A stretch of 17,024 nucleotides of DNA, from the NCBI GenBank assembly GCA_030374735.1, contig JASCIV010000548.1, positions 1 to 17,024 of the forward strand, given 5' to 3'. The stretch comes from Gracilaria caudata (taxonomy: Eukaryota; Rhodophyta; Florideophyceae; Gracilariales; Gracilariaceae). The notes beneath the pieces were generated by a model that was given only the letters and a program-made list of their open reading frames with translations, did no database searches and was not told the DNA's origin. The first letter of the stretch is position 1, and each line of letters opens with the position of its first letter. Of this stretch, positions 1 to 7,921 are shown one piece after another. Position numbers and translations under genes: made by a program.

Positions 1-619
1 CAATGCTTTCCACGACGCTGTCCGTAGGCGTCTTCAACGATTTCTCAATCTGCCGAGTGCGAGCGTTCCACACCGTGCAGTACTTGTCGCCTTGCGTGAA
101 AAAGCGCTCGCCGTTGGCGCACAACTGGTTCACACCGATCGGCTGGTCAAAGCCATGGACGCGACAGCTGTCATCGCTCTGCAGCTCCACCACAGACAAC
201 TCCTCGCCACAGTAAACCACCACCGACTGCGCCCCGACGCGAGCAATGTGACGTATACCTCTGATCGCACTCACAACAGGCGTCGTGACGCCAGCATCGA
301 AGCGCACAAAACTGAGTCGAGCATACTCCACCAGAGCGGCGGTGTGATTGTCAAGTGCCACCACACAGCGCATCAAAGTGCCCGTCTCAAACTGATTCAC
401 AGCGTTCGCATCGGGGGGAGACAGCTTCACCTGCCGCACATCAGGCTGTGCATCACTTGCGTCATGAACACGTATGCAAAGGGCTTCTGTGCGTCCGTCG
501 GCGTGTGCAGTGGATAAAGCCACAAGCTGTAGTTCACCGGCGGTGTCGACCCGTAGCGATACGTGATGCGGGTCGAGAGCATGGGAGGCGAGATTAACAC
601 GCTCAATTGGCGTAAACAT
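1..619 (-). repeat. Intragenic repeat unit 2 of copy A (partial)
   Basis: About 206 codons of the second unit are visible before the window ends inside the block after KYCTVWNARTRQIE. It matches unit 1 over its whole visible length without gaps large enough to shift the frame, with most differences being single substitutions. This suggests a fairly recent in-frame tandem duplication or unequal exchange. Confidence 0.8.
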
Positions 620-1828
620 GGCGGCACTGAGCACACTCGTCGAGCCCAGCAGCGTATCAATAGGCGGCGGCAAGCGGTAGCGCGCCAGCATAATGTGCTC
701 GTCCTCCCCAACAACCGTGAAAAGAGTGCCATCCGGCATCACCGCGAACTGTGGAGTTATAGAGCCCTGCAGTGAGTTGAACGCGGTGGCGTACGGCACA
801 CACATCGATCCCTCACCGTTTTCCGTCAGAGGAACCGCCGCAAAGTAAAAGCGGCTGCGCGACTTGAAGGCACACACCAACACGTCGCGCACAATAAGCA
901 TACACGAGTCGGACCAGTCTGCATTCTGATACTCTCTACCATTAAGGTGCTTCCTGAACAGCGGGGGGCGCGGGTTGGGCACTACTATCCGCACGCCGTA
1001 ACGCACACTGCTCTGCAGGAGCGCTTGGTGCTTCTCACCTAACGCAATGGCCTCCACGATGCCGAGTCTCGGTGTTGTCAACGAGCTCTCAATCTGCCGC
1101 GTGCGTGCGTTCCACACCGTGCAGTACTTGTCGCCTTGCGCGCAAAAGCGCTCGCCACTGGCGCACACTCGGCTCACATCGCACGGATTCTCTAAACCAT
1201 GCACGCGGCAACTGTTATCGCTCTGCAGCTCCACCACCAACAACTCCTCGCCACAATTAACCACCACCGACTGCGCCCCGACGCGAGCAATGTGACGAAC
1301 GCTTCTGATCTCACTCACAACCGGCGTCGTAACGCCAGCGTCAAAGCGCACAAACCTGAGACGAGCATATTCCACCAGAGCAGCGGTATGATCGTCAAGC
1401 GCCACCACGCGACGCATCAAAGTGCCAGCTTCAAACTGCTTCGCGGCGTTCGTATCGGGCGGCGACAACGTCACCTGGCGCACAACAGGCTGCGCACTGC
1501 TTGCGTCGTGAACGCGAATACAAAGGGCGACGGTGCATCCGTCGGGATCCACAGTGGACAGCGCTACGAGCTGAAGTGCGCCGGTGGCGTCGACGCGCAG
1601 TGAGACGTTTTGCGGGTCGACAGCAGCGTAGGAGCCGAGGTTGAGACGCTCGATTGGAGTGAGCATGGTGGCATTGCGCGCGCGTAGCGGCATCTGAATT
1701 GGGCGTAGTCGCGTTAGTAGTCTGCCAGCGTACCCGTGTGAAATAATGGCGTCGGGGATCGTCAAAAAGCGCTCGCCGTGTGCGGGCGGAGGGGACGGAG
1801 GCGGAGGCGGGGGCGGCGGTGTCACCAT
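1..1828 (-). CDS. Tandem-unit WD/beta-propeller-like repeat protein, copy A (3' end outside window)
   Basis: I read this minus-strand frame codon by codon and found no stop from the ATG at 1828 to the window edge, so at least 609 codons are present and the C-terminus is missing. The ATG lies in a good context (A at -3, G at +4). The protein opens with a short Pro-rich run (eight prolines near residues 4-11) and a linker, then two tandem units of 349 residues beginning at Met 1666 (motif MLTPIERLNLG) and Met 619 (MFTPIERVNLA). Each unit can be cut into about seven ~50-residue segments, one ending in a WD-like stretch (KYCTVWNARTRQIE), so a seven-bladed propeller per unit is my inference; no enzyme motif is seen. 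An in-frame upstream ATG exists at 1942, but a TATA box between the two Mets argues for 1828. Function unknown; probably a protein-interaction scaffold. Paralogues B, C and D follow in the window. Confidence 0.75.
   Translation of the reverse strand, partial: MVTPPPPPPPPSPPPAHGERFLTIPDAIISHGYAGRLLTRLRPIQMPLRARNATMLTPIERLNLGSYAAVDPQNVSLRVDATGALQLVALSTVDPDGCTVALCIRVHDASSAQPVVRQVTLSPPDTNAAKQFEAGTLMRRVVALDDHTAALVEYARLRFVRFDAGVTTPVVSEIRSVRHIARVGAQSVVVNCGEELLVVELQSDNSCRVHGLENPCDVSRVCASGERFCAQGDKYCTVWNARTRQIESSLTTPRLGIVEAIALGEKHQALLQSSVRYGVRIVVPNPRPPLFRKHLNGREYQNADWSDSCMLIVRDVLVCAFKSRSRFYFAAVPLTENGEGSMCVPYATAFNSLQGSITPQFAVMPDGTLFTVVGEDEHIMLARYRLPPPIDTLLGSTSVLSAAMFTPIERVNLASHALDPHHVSLRVDTAGELQLVALSTAHADGRTEALCIRVHDASDAQPDVRQVKLSPPDANAVNQFETGTLMRCVVALDNHTAALVEYARLSFVRFDAGVTTPVVSAIRGIRHIARVGAQSVVVYCGEELSVVELQSDDSCRVHGFDQPIGVNQLCANGERFFTQGDKYCTVWNARTRQIEKSLKTPTDSVVESI
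620..1666 (-). repeat. Intragenic repeat unit 1 of copy A (349 codons)
   Basis: This is the first of two in-frame direct repeats inside copy A. It runs from MLTPIERLNLG to just before MFTPIERVNLA, exactly 1047 nt. Blocks such as ALVEYARL, GVTTPVVS, KYCTVWNARTRQIE and FAVMPDGTLF recur at the same positions in the other copies, which fixes the unit boundaries. Confidence 0.8.
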
Positions 1829-1880
1829 TGTGGAGGGTTGGGTGTGAGGGAAAGGCGCACATGGCTTGTGGTAATCTTCG

Positions 1881-1888
1881 TATTTATA
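1881..1888 (-). promoter_or_regulatory. TATA box of copy A
   Basis: The minus strand reads TATAAATA here, 53 nt upstream of the ATG at 1828. A start of transcription about 30 nt downstream would fall near 1857 and give a 5' leader of roughly 30 nt. The matching upstream regions of copies B and C lack this octamer. It favours ATG 1828 over the in-frame ATG at 1942, which lies upstream of the box. Confidence 0.55.
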
Positions 1889-1913
1889 GATGCTGTAGTT
1901 AGTAAGGTGCGGG

Positions 1914-1950
1914 GGTGTATACTGCTGCAGACCACCCGACATTGAGGATG
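1914..1950 (-). promoter_or_regulatory. Conserved upstream block of the propeller family, copy A
   Basis: On the plus strand this reads GTGTATACTGCTGCAG followed by CGACATTGAGGATG. Near-matching blocks with the same order (GTGT..TGCTGCTG, then TCGAC(A/G)AAGATGAG) lie upstream of copies B and C. It is either a conserved promoter element or simply flank kept since duplication. Confidence 0.4.
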
Positions 1951-2172
1951 CGTCAGATCTTCAACGATGATTTCTGAGCTTGGCTTCACGTGTGCGCTTG
2001 CATTTAACCTGGCATTGACAGTTGGCATCGTGCACGACGATTGTTTCACCCGTAGCTTCTCTTCAAGCGTTGGCTACAGAGGAGTGCGATGGTTCACAGA
2101 TGATGTTGTGAAATCCCGCATCTCGCTGGCTTTTGAGTCGTTCACAGATGTGATTTAGATGGAAGAACGCGC
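1951..2172. other. Spacer between copies A and B
   Basis: No coding region is supported. The frame of copy A closes with a stop just upstream of ATG 1942. A stretch around 2010-2040 (GGCAT then CGTGCACGA) loosely matches sequence upstream of copy C near 4485-4510, so part of this spacer is probably shared 5' flank. Confidence 0.35.
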
Positions 2173-2376
2173 TTAGTGAGCAAATGTGAGGACAAAAGGC
2201 AGATTGAACTGCTGCAGTTCAAACGCAGCGTCAAAGCATGCAGGTTCAACTTGTGCACGAAAAGTTGAGAGCAGCTTAAGGTGCGAGAACGAGCCGACGT
2301 CGTCGGCGTGTAGCGATACGTGGTGCTTATTCAGAGTGTGGGAGGCGAGGTTGAGAAGCACGCTTTGCATGAGCAT
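2173..2376 (-). pseudogene. Truncated relic of the propeller gene, copy B
   Basis: An ATG at 2376 opens a 67-residue frame whose first half matches the start of the repeat unit: LLNLASHTLNKHHVSLHADD here against VNLASHALDPHHVSLRVD in copy A unit 2. After about 35 residues the similarity degrades and the frame ends at 2173. The remaining ~300 residues of the unit are absent. The start of the unit and its upstream region are retained, so this is a 3'-truncated gene copy and not an independent small protein. It sits between copies A and C in the same orientation, as expected from tandem duplication followed by deletion. Confidence 0.6.
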
Positions 2377-2470
2377 GGTAGAATTAGGAATGCGTGGCGG
2401 CGTTTGAATCGGAAGTGCGCGCGCTGCTGGGCTGCGCTTCTACCGCAGTTCACGAAGGCTGCTTAGTTAG

Positions 2471-2563
2471 GGTCAAGGCGCACATGGCGTATGGTAAGAG
2501 TAGATGCTGCAGCGAGAAAAGTGAGTTTGAGTGTGCTGCTGAGGAGATCTCGACGAAGATGAG
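2471..2563 (-). promoter_or_regulatory. Relic upstream region of copy B
   Basis: Two blocks shared with copy A are seen in the same order: AAGGCGCACATGGC near 2475-2489 (copy A 1852-1865) and GTGTGCTGCTG...CGACGAAGATGAG at 2531-2563 (copy A 1914-1950). The interval holds AGTAGATGCTG where copy A has the TATA-containing stretch; the TATA octamer itself is missing. Confidence 0.4.
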
Positions 2564-2794
2564 AGAGCTGGTGAGAATAGTACTATTGGTCGCTGGAGCA
2601 ACCAAAGCTAATGGAGAGATGTTTCTCCATGATCAATACTCGCATGCCATGATCTGTGAGTACGGAGGTGGAGAACAGTGTAGGTGGTATTCACTTGACA
2701 AAAAAGTGAAGCAGGCTCGTGGTGGTGCTGAGCATGTTCATCTGCAGAAAGTGTGAGCATCTTCCTATCTGAGGCAGATTAGCCTGAGCTCATG
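2564..2794. other. Spacer upstream of copy B and downstream of copy C
   Basis: No coding region is supported. The plus-strand frame over 2394-2756 is open but lies across the relic promoter and N-terminus of copy B and resembles nothing I recognise. Confidence 0.3.
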
Positions 2795-3145
2795 ATGATC
2801 CAAAGCAAACTCTCGTTCACCAGACTTTGCAAGGTCAAGGCTTTCTCTCTTCCCTAGCGTATCCATGAGATGATGTGTCCGTACGCTGTAGGGGCCATAT
2901 GCTGATGGGCCCACATGTTGATGCAACACGCCGTGGTTCCGAACCAGCAAATGCGGATTCCCGTCAGAGACGTCGCGCGCAGCACGCGTCTTCTCAAATG
3001 TGGGAGTGGTCTTGATCTTGCTGTTCTCGCACTAGCCAATCATTGGGGAGTACTTACGAAGGGTAACCTAGCTCTACGTCCCAGCGAGCTCTCGTGATCC
3101 GATCGCTGTGGTGAAGGTATAAAGCTCAATCATACATGATGTTGC
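2795..3145 (-). repeat. 3' flank of copy C, duplicated downstream of copy D
   Basis: This non-coding stretch is paralogous to about 8265-8560. Shared landmarks on the plus strand, in the same order, are AAGCAAACT, CCCTAGC, CATGAGATGA, GCCAATCATTGG, CCCAGCGAGCTC, GATCCGATC, GGTGAAGGTA and TTGCTCAAGTGGC. The duplication unit of copies C and D therefore included several hundred bases downstream of the coding region. Confidence 0.6.
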
Positions 3146-4230
3146 TCAAGTGGCGTCGGTCGCTACTGTCCCGAATGGAAAGTCGGCACTCGACGGGATG
3201 CCAGTCACAGAGCTCAGCAGTGCATCGAAGAGAGCCGACAAGCGGAAGCGCGCCAGCAGAACGTGTTCGTCCTCCGCAACTAGCGCGTAAAGCGTGCCGT
3301 CCGCCATGACCGCAAACTGCGGAGAAACCGAGTCCTGCAGCGAGTTGAGCGCGGTCGCATACGGCACACAGCACATCGATTCCTCGCTTTCTTCCGTCAG
3401 ATGAGCTTCCAAGAAGTAAAAGCGGCTGCTCGACTTGAAGGCGCACACCAACACGTCACGCTCGATGAGCATGCACGAGTCGGACCAGTCGGCATTCTCA
3501 TGCTCCCCGAGATGCTTCCTGAACAATAGGCGACGCAGAGTGGGCACCACTATCTGCGCGCCGAAACGCGAACTGCAACGCAGGAGTGCCCGGTGCTTAT
3601 CACCAAATGCAATGGCCGCCATCACATCGTCCGGGATGGTTGTCGACGAGCTCTCAATCTGCTGCGTGCGCGCGTTCCACACGGTGCAGTACTTTGTCGC
3701 CATGCGTGAAAAAGCGCTCGCCGCTGGCACACATTCGGCTCACACCGAACGGATTGTCAAAGCCAAGCACGCGACAAGTGTCATCTGTCTGCAACTCCAC
3801 AATGAACAACGCGTCACCACGACAAACATCCACCGATTGTGGCCCGACGCGAACTACGTGACGCACTGCTACGATCTTACTCACAACCGGCGTCGTGACG
3901 CCAGTATCGAAGCGCACAAAACTGAGACGCGCATACTCCACCAGAGCGGCGGTGTGATCGTCAAGCGCCACCACGCGACGCATCAACGTGCCCGGCTGCA
4001 AACTTATTCACAACGTCCGCATCGGGCGACGACAACTTCATGTGGTGCACAGCAGGCTGCGCACCGCTGTCATCGCTAACGCGCACACAAAGTGCGGCGG
4101 TCCTTCCGTCGGCGCGCACGGTGGATAGCGCCACGAGCTGCAGTGCGCCAGTGGAGTCCTCGCGGAGTGAGATGTTTTGCGGGTCCAGAGAGTACGCAGC
4201 GAGGTTGAGAAGCGTGGTTGGCGGGAGCAT
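3146..4230 (-). pseudogene. Propeller-like gene copy C, single unit, two +1 frameshifts
   Basis: The unit starts at the ATG at 4230 (MLPPTTLLNLA) and ends at a stop at 3146, and is 1085 nt long; removing two bases gives 361 codons, an exact reading frame. The first frame covers blocks up to SSPDADVVNKF, the second MRRVVALDDHTAALVEYARL to about 3693, the third KYCTVWNAR to the end. Against copy A the extra bases lie in 3990-3998 (GCCC stretch) and in the TTT at 3693-3695. Unlike copy A it ends after one unit, so it may represent the ancestral single-propeller form. The frame is open upstream of 4230 to another ATG at 4539, but the shared upstream block lies inside that extension, so 4230 is preferred. 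Sequencing error is an alternative to true decay. Confidence 0.65.
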
Positions 4231-4355
4231 GATTGCAACAATTGGACGTGGGCCTGCTGCTGGGATGTGCTTGGACACGAGGAGCGCGGAGTGGGGGTCA
4301 GGGTGCGCATGGCGGGTGGTCAGCGAGTAAGGTGCGGTCACGGCAATGCCTTGGC

Positions 4356-4392
4356 GTGTATCTGCTGCTGTCGACAACTCGACAAAGATGAG
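4356..4392 (-). promoter_or_regulatory. Conserved upstream block of the propeller family, copy C
   Basis: The plus strand reads GTGTATCTGCTGCTG followed by CTCGACAAAGATGAG, matching the blocks upstream of copies A and B. A second shared block (GTGCGCATGGCGGGTGGT, 4303-4320) lies closer to the coding region, as in copy D (9396-9409). No TATA box is seen. Confidence 0.35.
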
Positions 4393-4648
4393 GCAGAGGG
4401 ATGAGGATGGGGAGTCAGGCACGCTTGTGTATCTGACGGCTTTGGCGGTGGGGCGCGCTGAATTGGGGTTACCTTTGTACAATTGGCGTGTCCATCGGCG
4501 TTGTGCACGAGCAGTGTGCACTCGGAGCCTCTTCAGCATCCTGTGATGGGTTCAGGCCCTGACAGGGCACTTCAGGCATGCATCAGCATGACGATCATCT
4601 TGATGATCTTGTGACAACTGGGCTACCGCAGAATATCCGGCCAGACAG

Positions 4649-4675
4649 CCACGTCTCTAGACGTGGGGAGCTCCC
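4649..4675. repeat. Adjacent palindromes with ACGT cores
   Basis: CCACGTCT-CT-AGACGTGG (4649-4666) is a perfect inverted repeat with two ACGT cores, followed directly by GGGAGCTCCC (4666-4675), another perfect palindrome. ACGT cores are the usual bZIP-factor recognition element in plants and algae; a regulatory role here is inference. Confidence 0.35.
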
Positions 4676-5004
4676 ACATCGCTCGCTTCGCCGTTGGTTC
4701 ATAGAATAGTCATGCGCTTAGTGTTAGTCGGCGGGAGGGCAAAAGGCAGACTGCAGAACTGGCTGGTTCCTTCGGTGCGCGAGGTCTCAAGAGCAGCTGG
4801 AGGAGCGAGAAGGAGCTGCTGGCATGGAGCAGCAGGATGATAGGGGGAGGCGGAGGAGGAGTTCTGCGCTCGGCGGCAGCGGTATCGACATGGCACTGGT
4901 TACCTTCGGTGGTAACGCTACAGCTCAAGGACGGTTGCACGTCATCGCAACGAGGCCAAAAAGCGTGCGCGGAGAACGGCAAATGCGTTAGCGGCGCTTG
5001 CAAT

Positions 5005-5035
5005 GCGCTGCACCAGCGCTGCACCAGCGCTGCAA
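5005..5035. repeat. 11-bp tandem repeat, about 2.8 copies
   Basis: The unit GCGCTGCACCA is repeated twice perfectly and a third time as GCGCTGCAAAA. It lies in non-coding sequence. Confidence 0.6.
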
Positions 5036-5211
5036 AACGAAGAGGCAAAGCGGGTGGCAGCGCCCACGCTGTTGCGTTTTGCAGCCAGCTCATCGTCGGG
5101 TAGATAATTGGGTCTCGGTTCGCTCGGTTCCGATATGTTCGCCTCGGCCCGCATTTCTCTGGCTTGTCGACACAGTGTTTGGACAGATAGGATGAAGACA
5201 CAAATCAGTTA

Positions 5212-5228
5212 ACGAACGACTCGTTCGT
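5212..5228. repeat. Perfect 17-bp inverted repeat upstream of 5293
   Basis: ACGAACGA-C-TCGTTCGT is a perfect inverted repeat with a one-base centre, 65 bases before the ATG at 5293. The position suits a dimeric regulator site or a leader hairpin; neither can be proven from sequence. Confidence 0.4.
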
Positions 5229-5274
5229 ATGACGCATCAACTCAGGCACTACTCCTCACGAGAACTTCAAAACG

Positions 5275-5287
5275 GGTAAGCGTTACC
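5275..5287. repeat. GGTAA-GCG-TTACC inverted repeat next to the start codon
   Basis: GGTAA and TTACC flank GCG, ending five bases before the ATG at 5293. The same GTTACC/GGTAAC core forms another inverted repeat at 4899-4916 with a six-base spacer. Possible operator or 5' leader hairpin of the orphan gene. Confidence 0.35.
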
Positions 5288-5292
5288 TTCAC

Positions 5293-7242
5293 ATGCAATC
5301 AAAGGGATCCGAAGATAAAGCCAAATTGGCCGCCTCATCTTCAGAGCCCCCAATCGACAATGATGACGATGTCAACAATATCGATATTGAACACCTGGCC
5401 GAACTGCTCTCCCCGCTCCCTCTCGATGTTCTGCACAGAGAGCGTTCGTATCAGAGTGGTCAAGTGTCAACTTACATTCAGGGCTTTGAGTCCTTCCAAC
5501 GCTTTTGTGTTGAGAACCAGGACACGCTCACACAGGCATCGCAAAAGTTTGCAGGCATCAGCAATCCTGCAGAACGCACTCTCAATCTCGACATTTGCTA
5601 TGCCGCCAAGCAGGACCACGATATTGTCATCCTGGAAGACAAAAATGGAATCAAGGTGCAAATGCCTGCGGACGAGACGAAGGCGCCGCTCGTACAGCAT
5701 ATTGCATCACCGCAAGTCGATTTGCTCGTGTCGTTCCGCGTGCGGGCGTATAGTGGACGGAAGGTGATAGGGCTTCCTCTCGTTATCACGGAGGATGATT
5801 TGGTGCAAACGACCTCAGGGTTGCTCAACTCAACGCTGATGCTCTCTGCACGCTGTGACTGCGGCGTCATTCGTCCTGGCATGCCAATCATCGAGCCAGA
5901 AAACGCCGTATCAGCGGCGTTCTTCTTTCGCGTCGCTTATGCGGTTGCACCCCTGCTGCCATGCGGCTGCGATACAGATCGACGACTTTCTGATTCGGAG
6001 GAGGATGAAAATTGGTATGCGGCGTTGTGTACTATACTTTTGTACGTCGTAGACTTGTACTTGACGCTGCCAAGAACGGTGGGCTTCCTTAATGCCCGTT
6101 ACGAAGACATTCATGTGCAGTTTGAAGACATGAGACTTAAGTGCAACGTAGAGAACGCAAGTGTATCTTCCATGCGTGCGGCTGCGTTGCTGCTCACAAA
6201 AGTGTGCAACATATACGCAGACGTTGAAGATTTCGATGATGATAACTCTTCAGATAGCTCTGCGGCAGAACAACGAATCTTAACCACTCGGGAAGAGATA
6301 ATCGAACGTGCTGTTCACCTAACGTGTATTGATGGATCTCGTATGGCAATTGCCTGGCTGTGCTACAACAAACTTTCCAACGGAAGCCCAGAAGACATAA
6401 TAATCGGCGCGCAGAACGCTGAGCTTCGGCATGCCCTTCTGTACATGGACTACAAAGAAGTTGAGACCTTGTGCGGGAAAACGAAACTAGAACTCGAGCC
6501 TGCATGCATGCCTGTCGTCCATGAGATTGTCACAAAAATGCAATCGATACTTCACGCTGCAGGTAGCGCGGAAGGTGTAGCAATGATTCAAGAACCGAGG
6601 TTTCTCAAGCGACTGGGTATTCGGTGTATTCCCCGCCAGCGTTTGGAGTCGATCCGATTCCATAGTGAGAATGAGATCTCACATGAATACAAAGGTTCTA
6701 TGCGCACTATCGCAGTAACGAAAGAAGGCGCCGTGATTGCGTTCCGAAAACGCAAAAGATTCATCCGCAAGTTGCTGCAAGGCGTGAACTCTTTGAGTGT
6801 GCTTGGAAACGGGATTTCATGGGACTTCTCATCGCTACTGGATGATAGTTTTCCTGGAGATAGTGAGACCGTGAACGATGCTTTACAATGGAAGTTTGGA
6901 CCAGAAGTGTTCCATTTCGTGTTGAGCAAAATCATGACGGGGCACATCCACGTATGTAGCAAGTCGCCGGCGGCGAGTTTCGCGCCGAGCTCTTCAAAGC
7001 GCGATGTTGGAGTGTTGATTTGGTCTCTTCTTGACAATCGCCTCTGGAGAGAGCAAACATTTATTATTAGCAAGCACAAGAACAAAAAGAGGTTGGAATT
7101 GTACTGGCTTTCTGCCGAAGGAATGAACTACTTTAGGGTTCACAGGAAAGTTGACGGACTTTATCGGTTTGAAGAAACTGGCTCGACGGTTGGTCAGAGA
7201 ATGTTCAGGTGCGCAGCTATATTCCCGGACAAAGTAGAATGA
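5293..7242 (+). CDS. Orphan 649-residue acidic protein of unknown function
   Basis: A single uninterrupted frame starts at an ATG preceded by CTTCAC and ends in TGA. I do not recognise the family. The N-terminus is acidic and low-complexity (residues 1-40, with a DNDDD run). Residues 100-200 read like a globular beta-rich segment, followed by cysteine clusters (CDC at 188-190, CGC at 224-226). Hydrophobic helices lie at about 207-222 and 243-262; they could be buried or weak membrane segments. A second acidic spacer lies at 311-325 (FDDDNSSDSS). A basic patch at 484-493 (FRKRKRFIRK) precedes a C-terminal domain with many aromatic residues (575-625). No signal peptide or catalytic motif is apparent. 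The codon pattern is less GC-biased than the SYS1 and Toc34-like genes. It stands alone in its orientation; its length and lack of stops make a real gene likely. Confidence 0.7.
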   Translation: MQSKGSEDKAKLAASSSEPPIDNDDDVNNIDIEHLAELLSPLPLDVLHRERSYQSGQVSTYIQGFESFQRFCVENQDTLTQASQKFAGISNPAERTLNLDICYAAKQDHDIVILEDKNGIKVQMPADETKAPLVQHIASPQVDLLVSFRVRAYSGRKVIGLPLVITEDDLVQTTSGLLNSTLMLSARCDCGVIRPGMPIIEPENAVSAAFFFRVAYAVAPLLPCGCDTDRRLSDSEEDENWYAALCTILLYVVDLYLTLPRTVGFLNARYEDIHVQFEDMRLKCNVENASVSSMRAAALLLTKVCNIYADVEDFDDDNSSDSSAAEQRILTTREEIIERAVHLTCIDGSRMAIAWLCYNKLSNGSPEDIIIGAQNAELRHALLYMDYKEVETLCGKTKLELEPACMPVVHEIVTKMQSILHAAGSAEGVAMIQEPRFLKRLGIRCIPRQRLESIRFHSENEISHEYKGSMRTIAVTKEGAVIAFRKRKRFIRKLLQGVNSLSVLGNGISWDFSSLLDDSFPGDSETVNDALQWKFGPEVFHFVLSKIMTGHIHVCSKSPAASFAPSSSKRDVGVLIWSLLDNRLWREQTFIISKHKNKKRLELYWLSAEGMNYFRVHRKVDGLYRFEETGSTVGQRMFRCAAIFPDKVE

Positions 7243-7364
7243 CAGCACCTCATGGTGTTTAGTGCTCGTTACTTTGATTACGGATGTCAAGATGGGGCCA
7301 TTGCATATGACCATAATTATGCCCATAAAGGGAGAAAGAGTGTGAGTGTGAACATGATCATTGC

Positions 7365-7709
7365 TTATTTGTTAGAAGTTCTTTCATTAACTTCAAACGT
7401 GTTGGCTGCCAACAGTTGGCCTCCGGTGGAGACTCGACCGCAAAGAGTGTTGTTTTCAATGTAGGCGGTTTCTAAGACAGTTCCTTCCTCATTACAAACG
7501 TGGCTAATGTAGGGGAACTCTAAACCGCAATCTTCTGCAGTGTACGTGCAGCCAAATACGTTCTCTTTCAGCCTCACAGGGTCATCCTCAAGAAAAGTTC
7601 TCCAGCAATGAACATAAAAGTGATGACCATATAGAATTAGTTTGACAAAAAAAGGGAGAGCAGTGCGGCGTAGACTAGCGCATGGAGCAGAACAATGAAC
7701 ATTCGCAAG
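7365..7709 (-). pseudogene. Fragment with possible IPT/TIG-like (Ig-fold) character
   Basis: The minus frame is open for 114 codons between a stop at 7710-7712 and a stop at 7365; it has no in-frame ATG, only GTG, so it is an exon or a gene relic. The translation looks protein-like: KLILYGHHF, then a cysteine-containing stretch (FGCTYTAEDCG), then VLETAYIENNTLCGRVSTGG and a beta-like ending (LLAANTFEV). The order G-x-x-F, C, a 'set of T/V then C' strand and a Gly-rich turn recalls IPT/TIG domains of algal and protist surface proteins. This is a motif impression only. It is 122 bp downstream of the copy-independent 3' end of the plus-strand orphan gene, in convergent orientation. Confidence 0.3.
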
Positions 7710-7735
7710 TTAAAGCACAGCTGTTCTGCTGCCTG

Positions 7736-7921
7736 TTAATGGCGCTCGCATGTTGGTTGGCTCCCATTTCCAAGATGGTATTCACAAGGGAAGCGGTACT
7801 GACGATGAACGAACGCCATCGGATTAGCGTGAAGTGGCACGACTTGGTCTGAAACAATCAGGCGCCAGTTGTGATCGACGCGGCCAACTAGTGCAAAGGT
7901 GTTGCACACTGAACGCTGCAT
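7736..7921 (-). pseudogene. Short coding-like ORF upstream of the IPT-like fragment
   Basis: An ATG at 7921 opens 61 codons with varied composition (FALVGRVDHNWRLIVSDQV near the start). It lies just upstream of the IPT-like fragment on the same strand, in a different frame. Both may be exons or remains of one gene, but no clear splice sites join them. No family recognised. Confidence 0.2.

Larger units (their letters stand above)
4540..5292. other. Non-coding region upstream of the orphan gene
   Basis: No coding region is supported in these 750 bases. The longest minus-strand frame (to 5201) begins with GTG and consists of low-complexity proline, leucine and serine runs. The stretch is rich in perfect inverted repeats, listed separately, and holds a short tandem repeat at 5005-5035. 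It presumably includes the promoter of the gene starting at 5293; no TATA box is seen near that ATG. Confidence 0.4.

Noticed and set aside
92..1603. Plus-strand ORFs of 80-141 codons across copy A
   Set aside because: They are antisense to the continuous minus-strand frame; their mutual similarity only mirrors the two repeat units.
1829..1942. In-frame upstream ATG at 1942 as start of copy A
   Set aside because: The TATA box at 1881-1888 lies downstream of it, and the region matches the non-coding upstream flank of copies B and C.
3435..4079. 214-codon plus-strand ORF
   Set aside because: It is antisense to copy C and spans its frameshift sites; the conserved protein blocks are on the minus strand.
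4710..5201. 163-codon minus ORF
   Set aside because: It starts with GTG and consists of Pro, Leu, Ser and Arg low-complexity stretches over palindrome-rich non-coding DNA.
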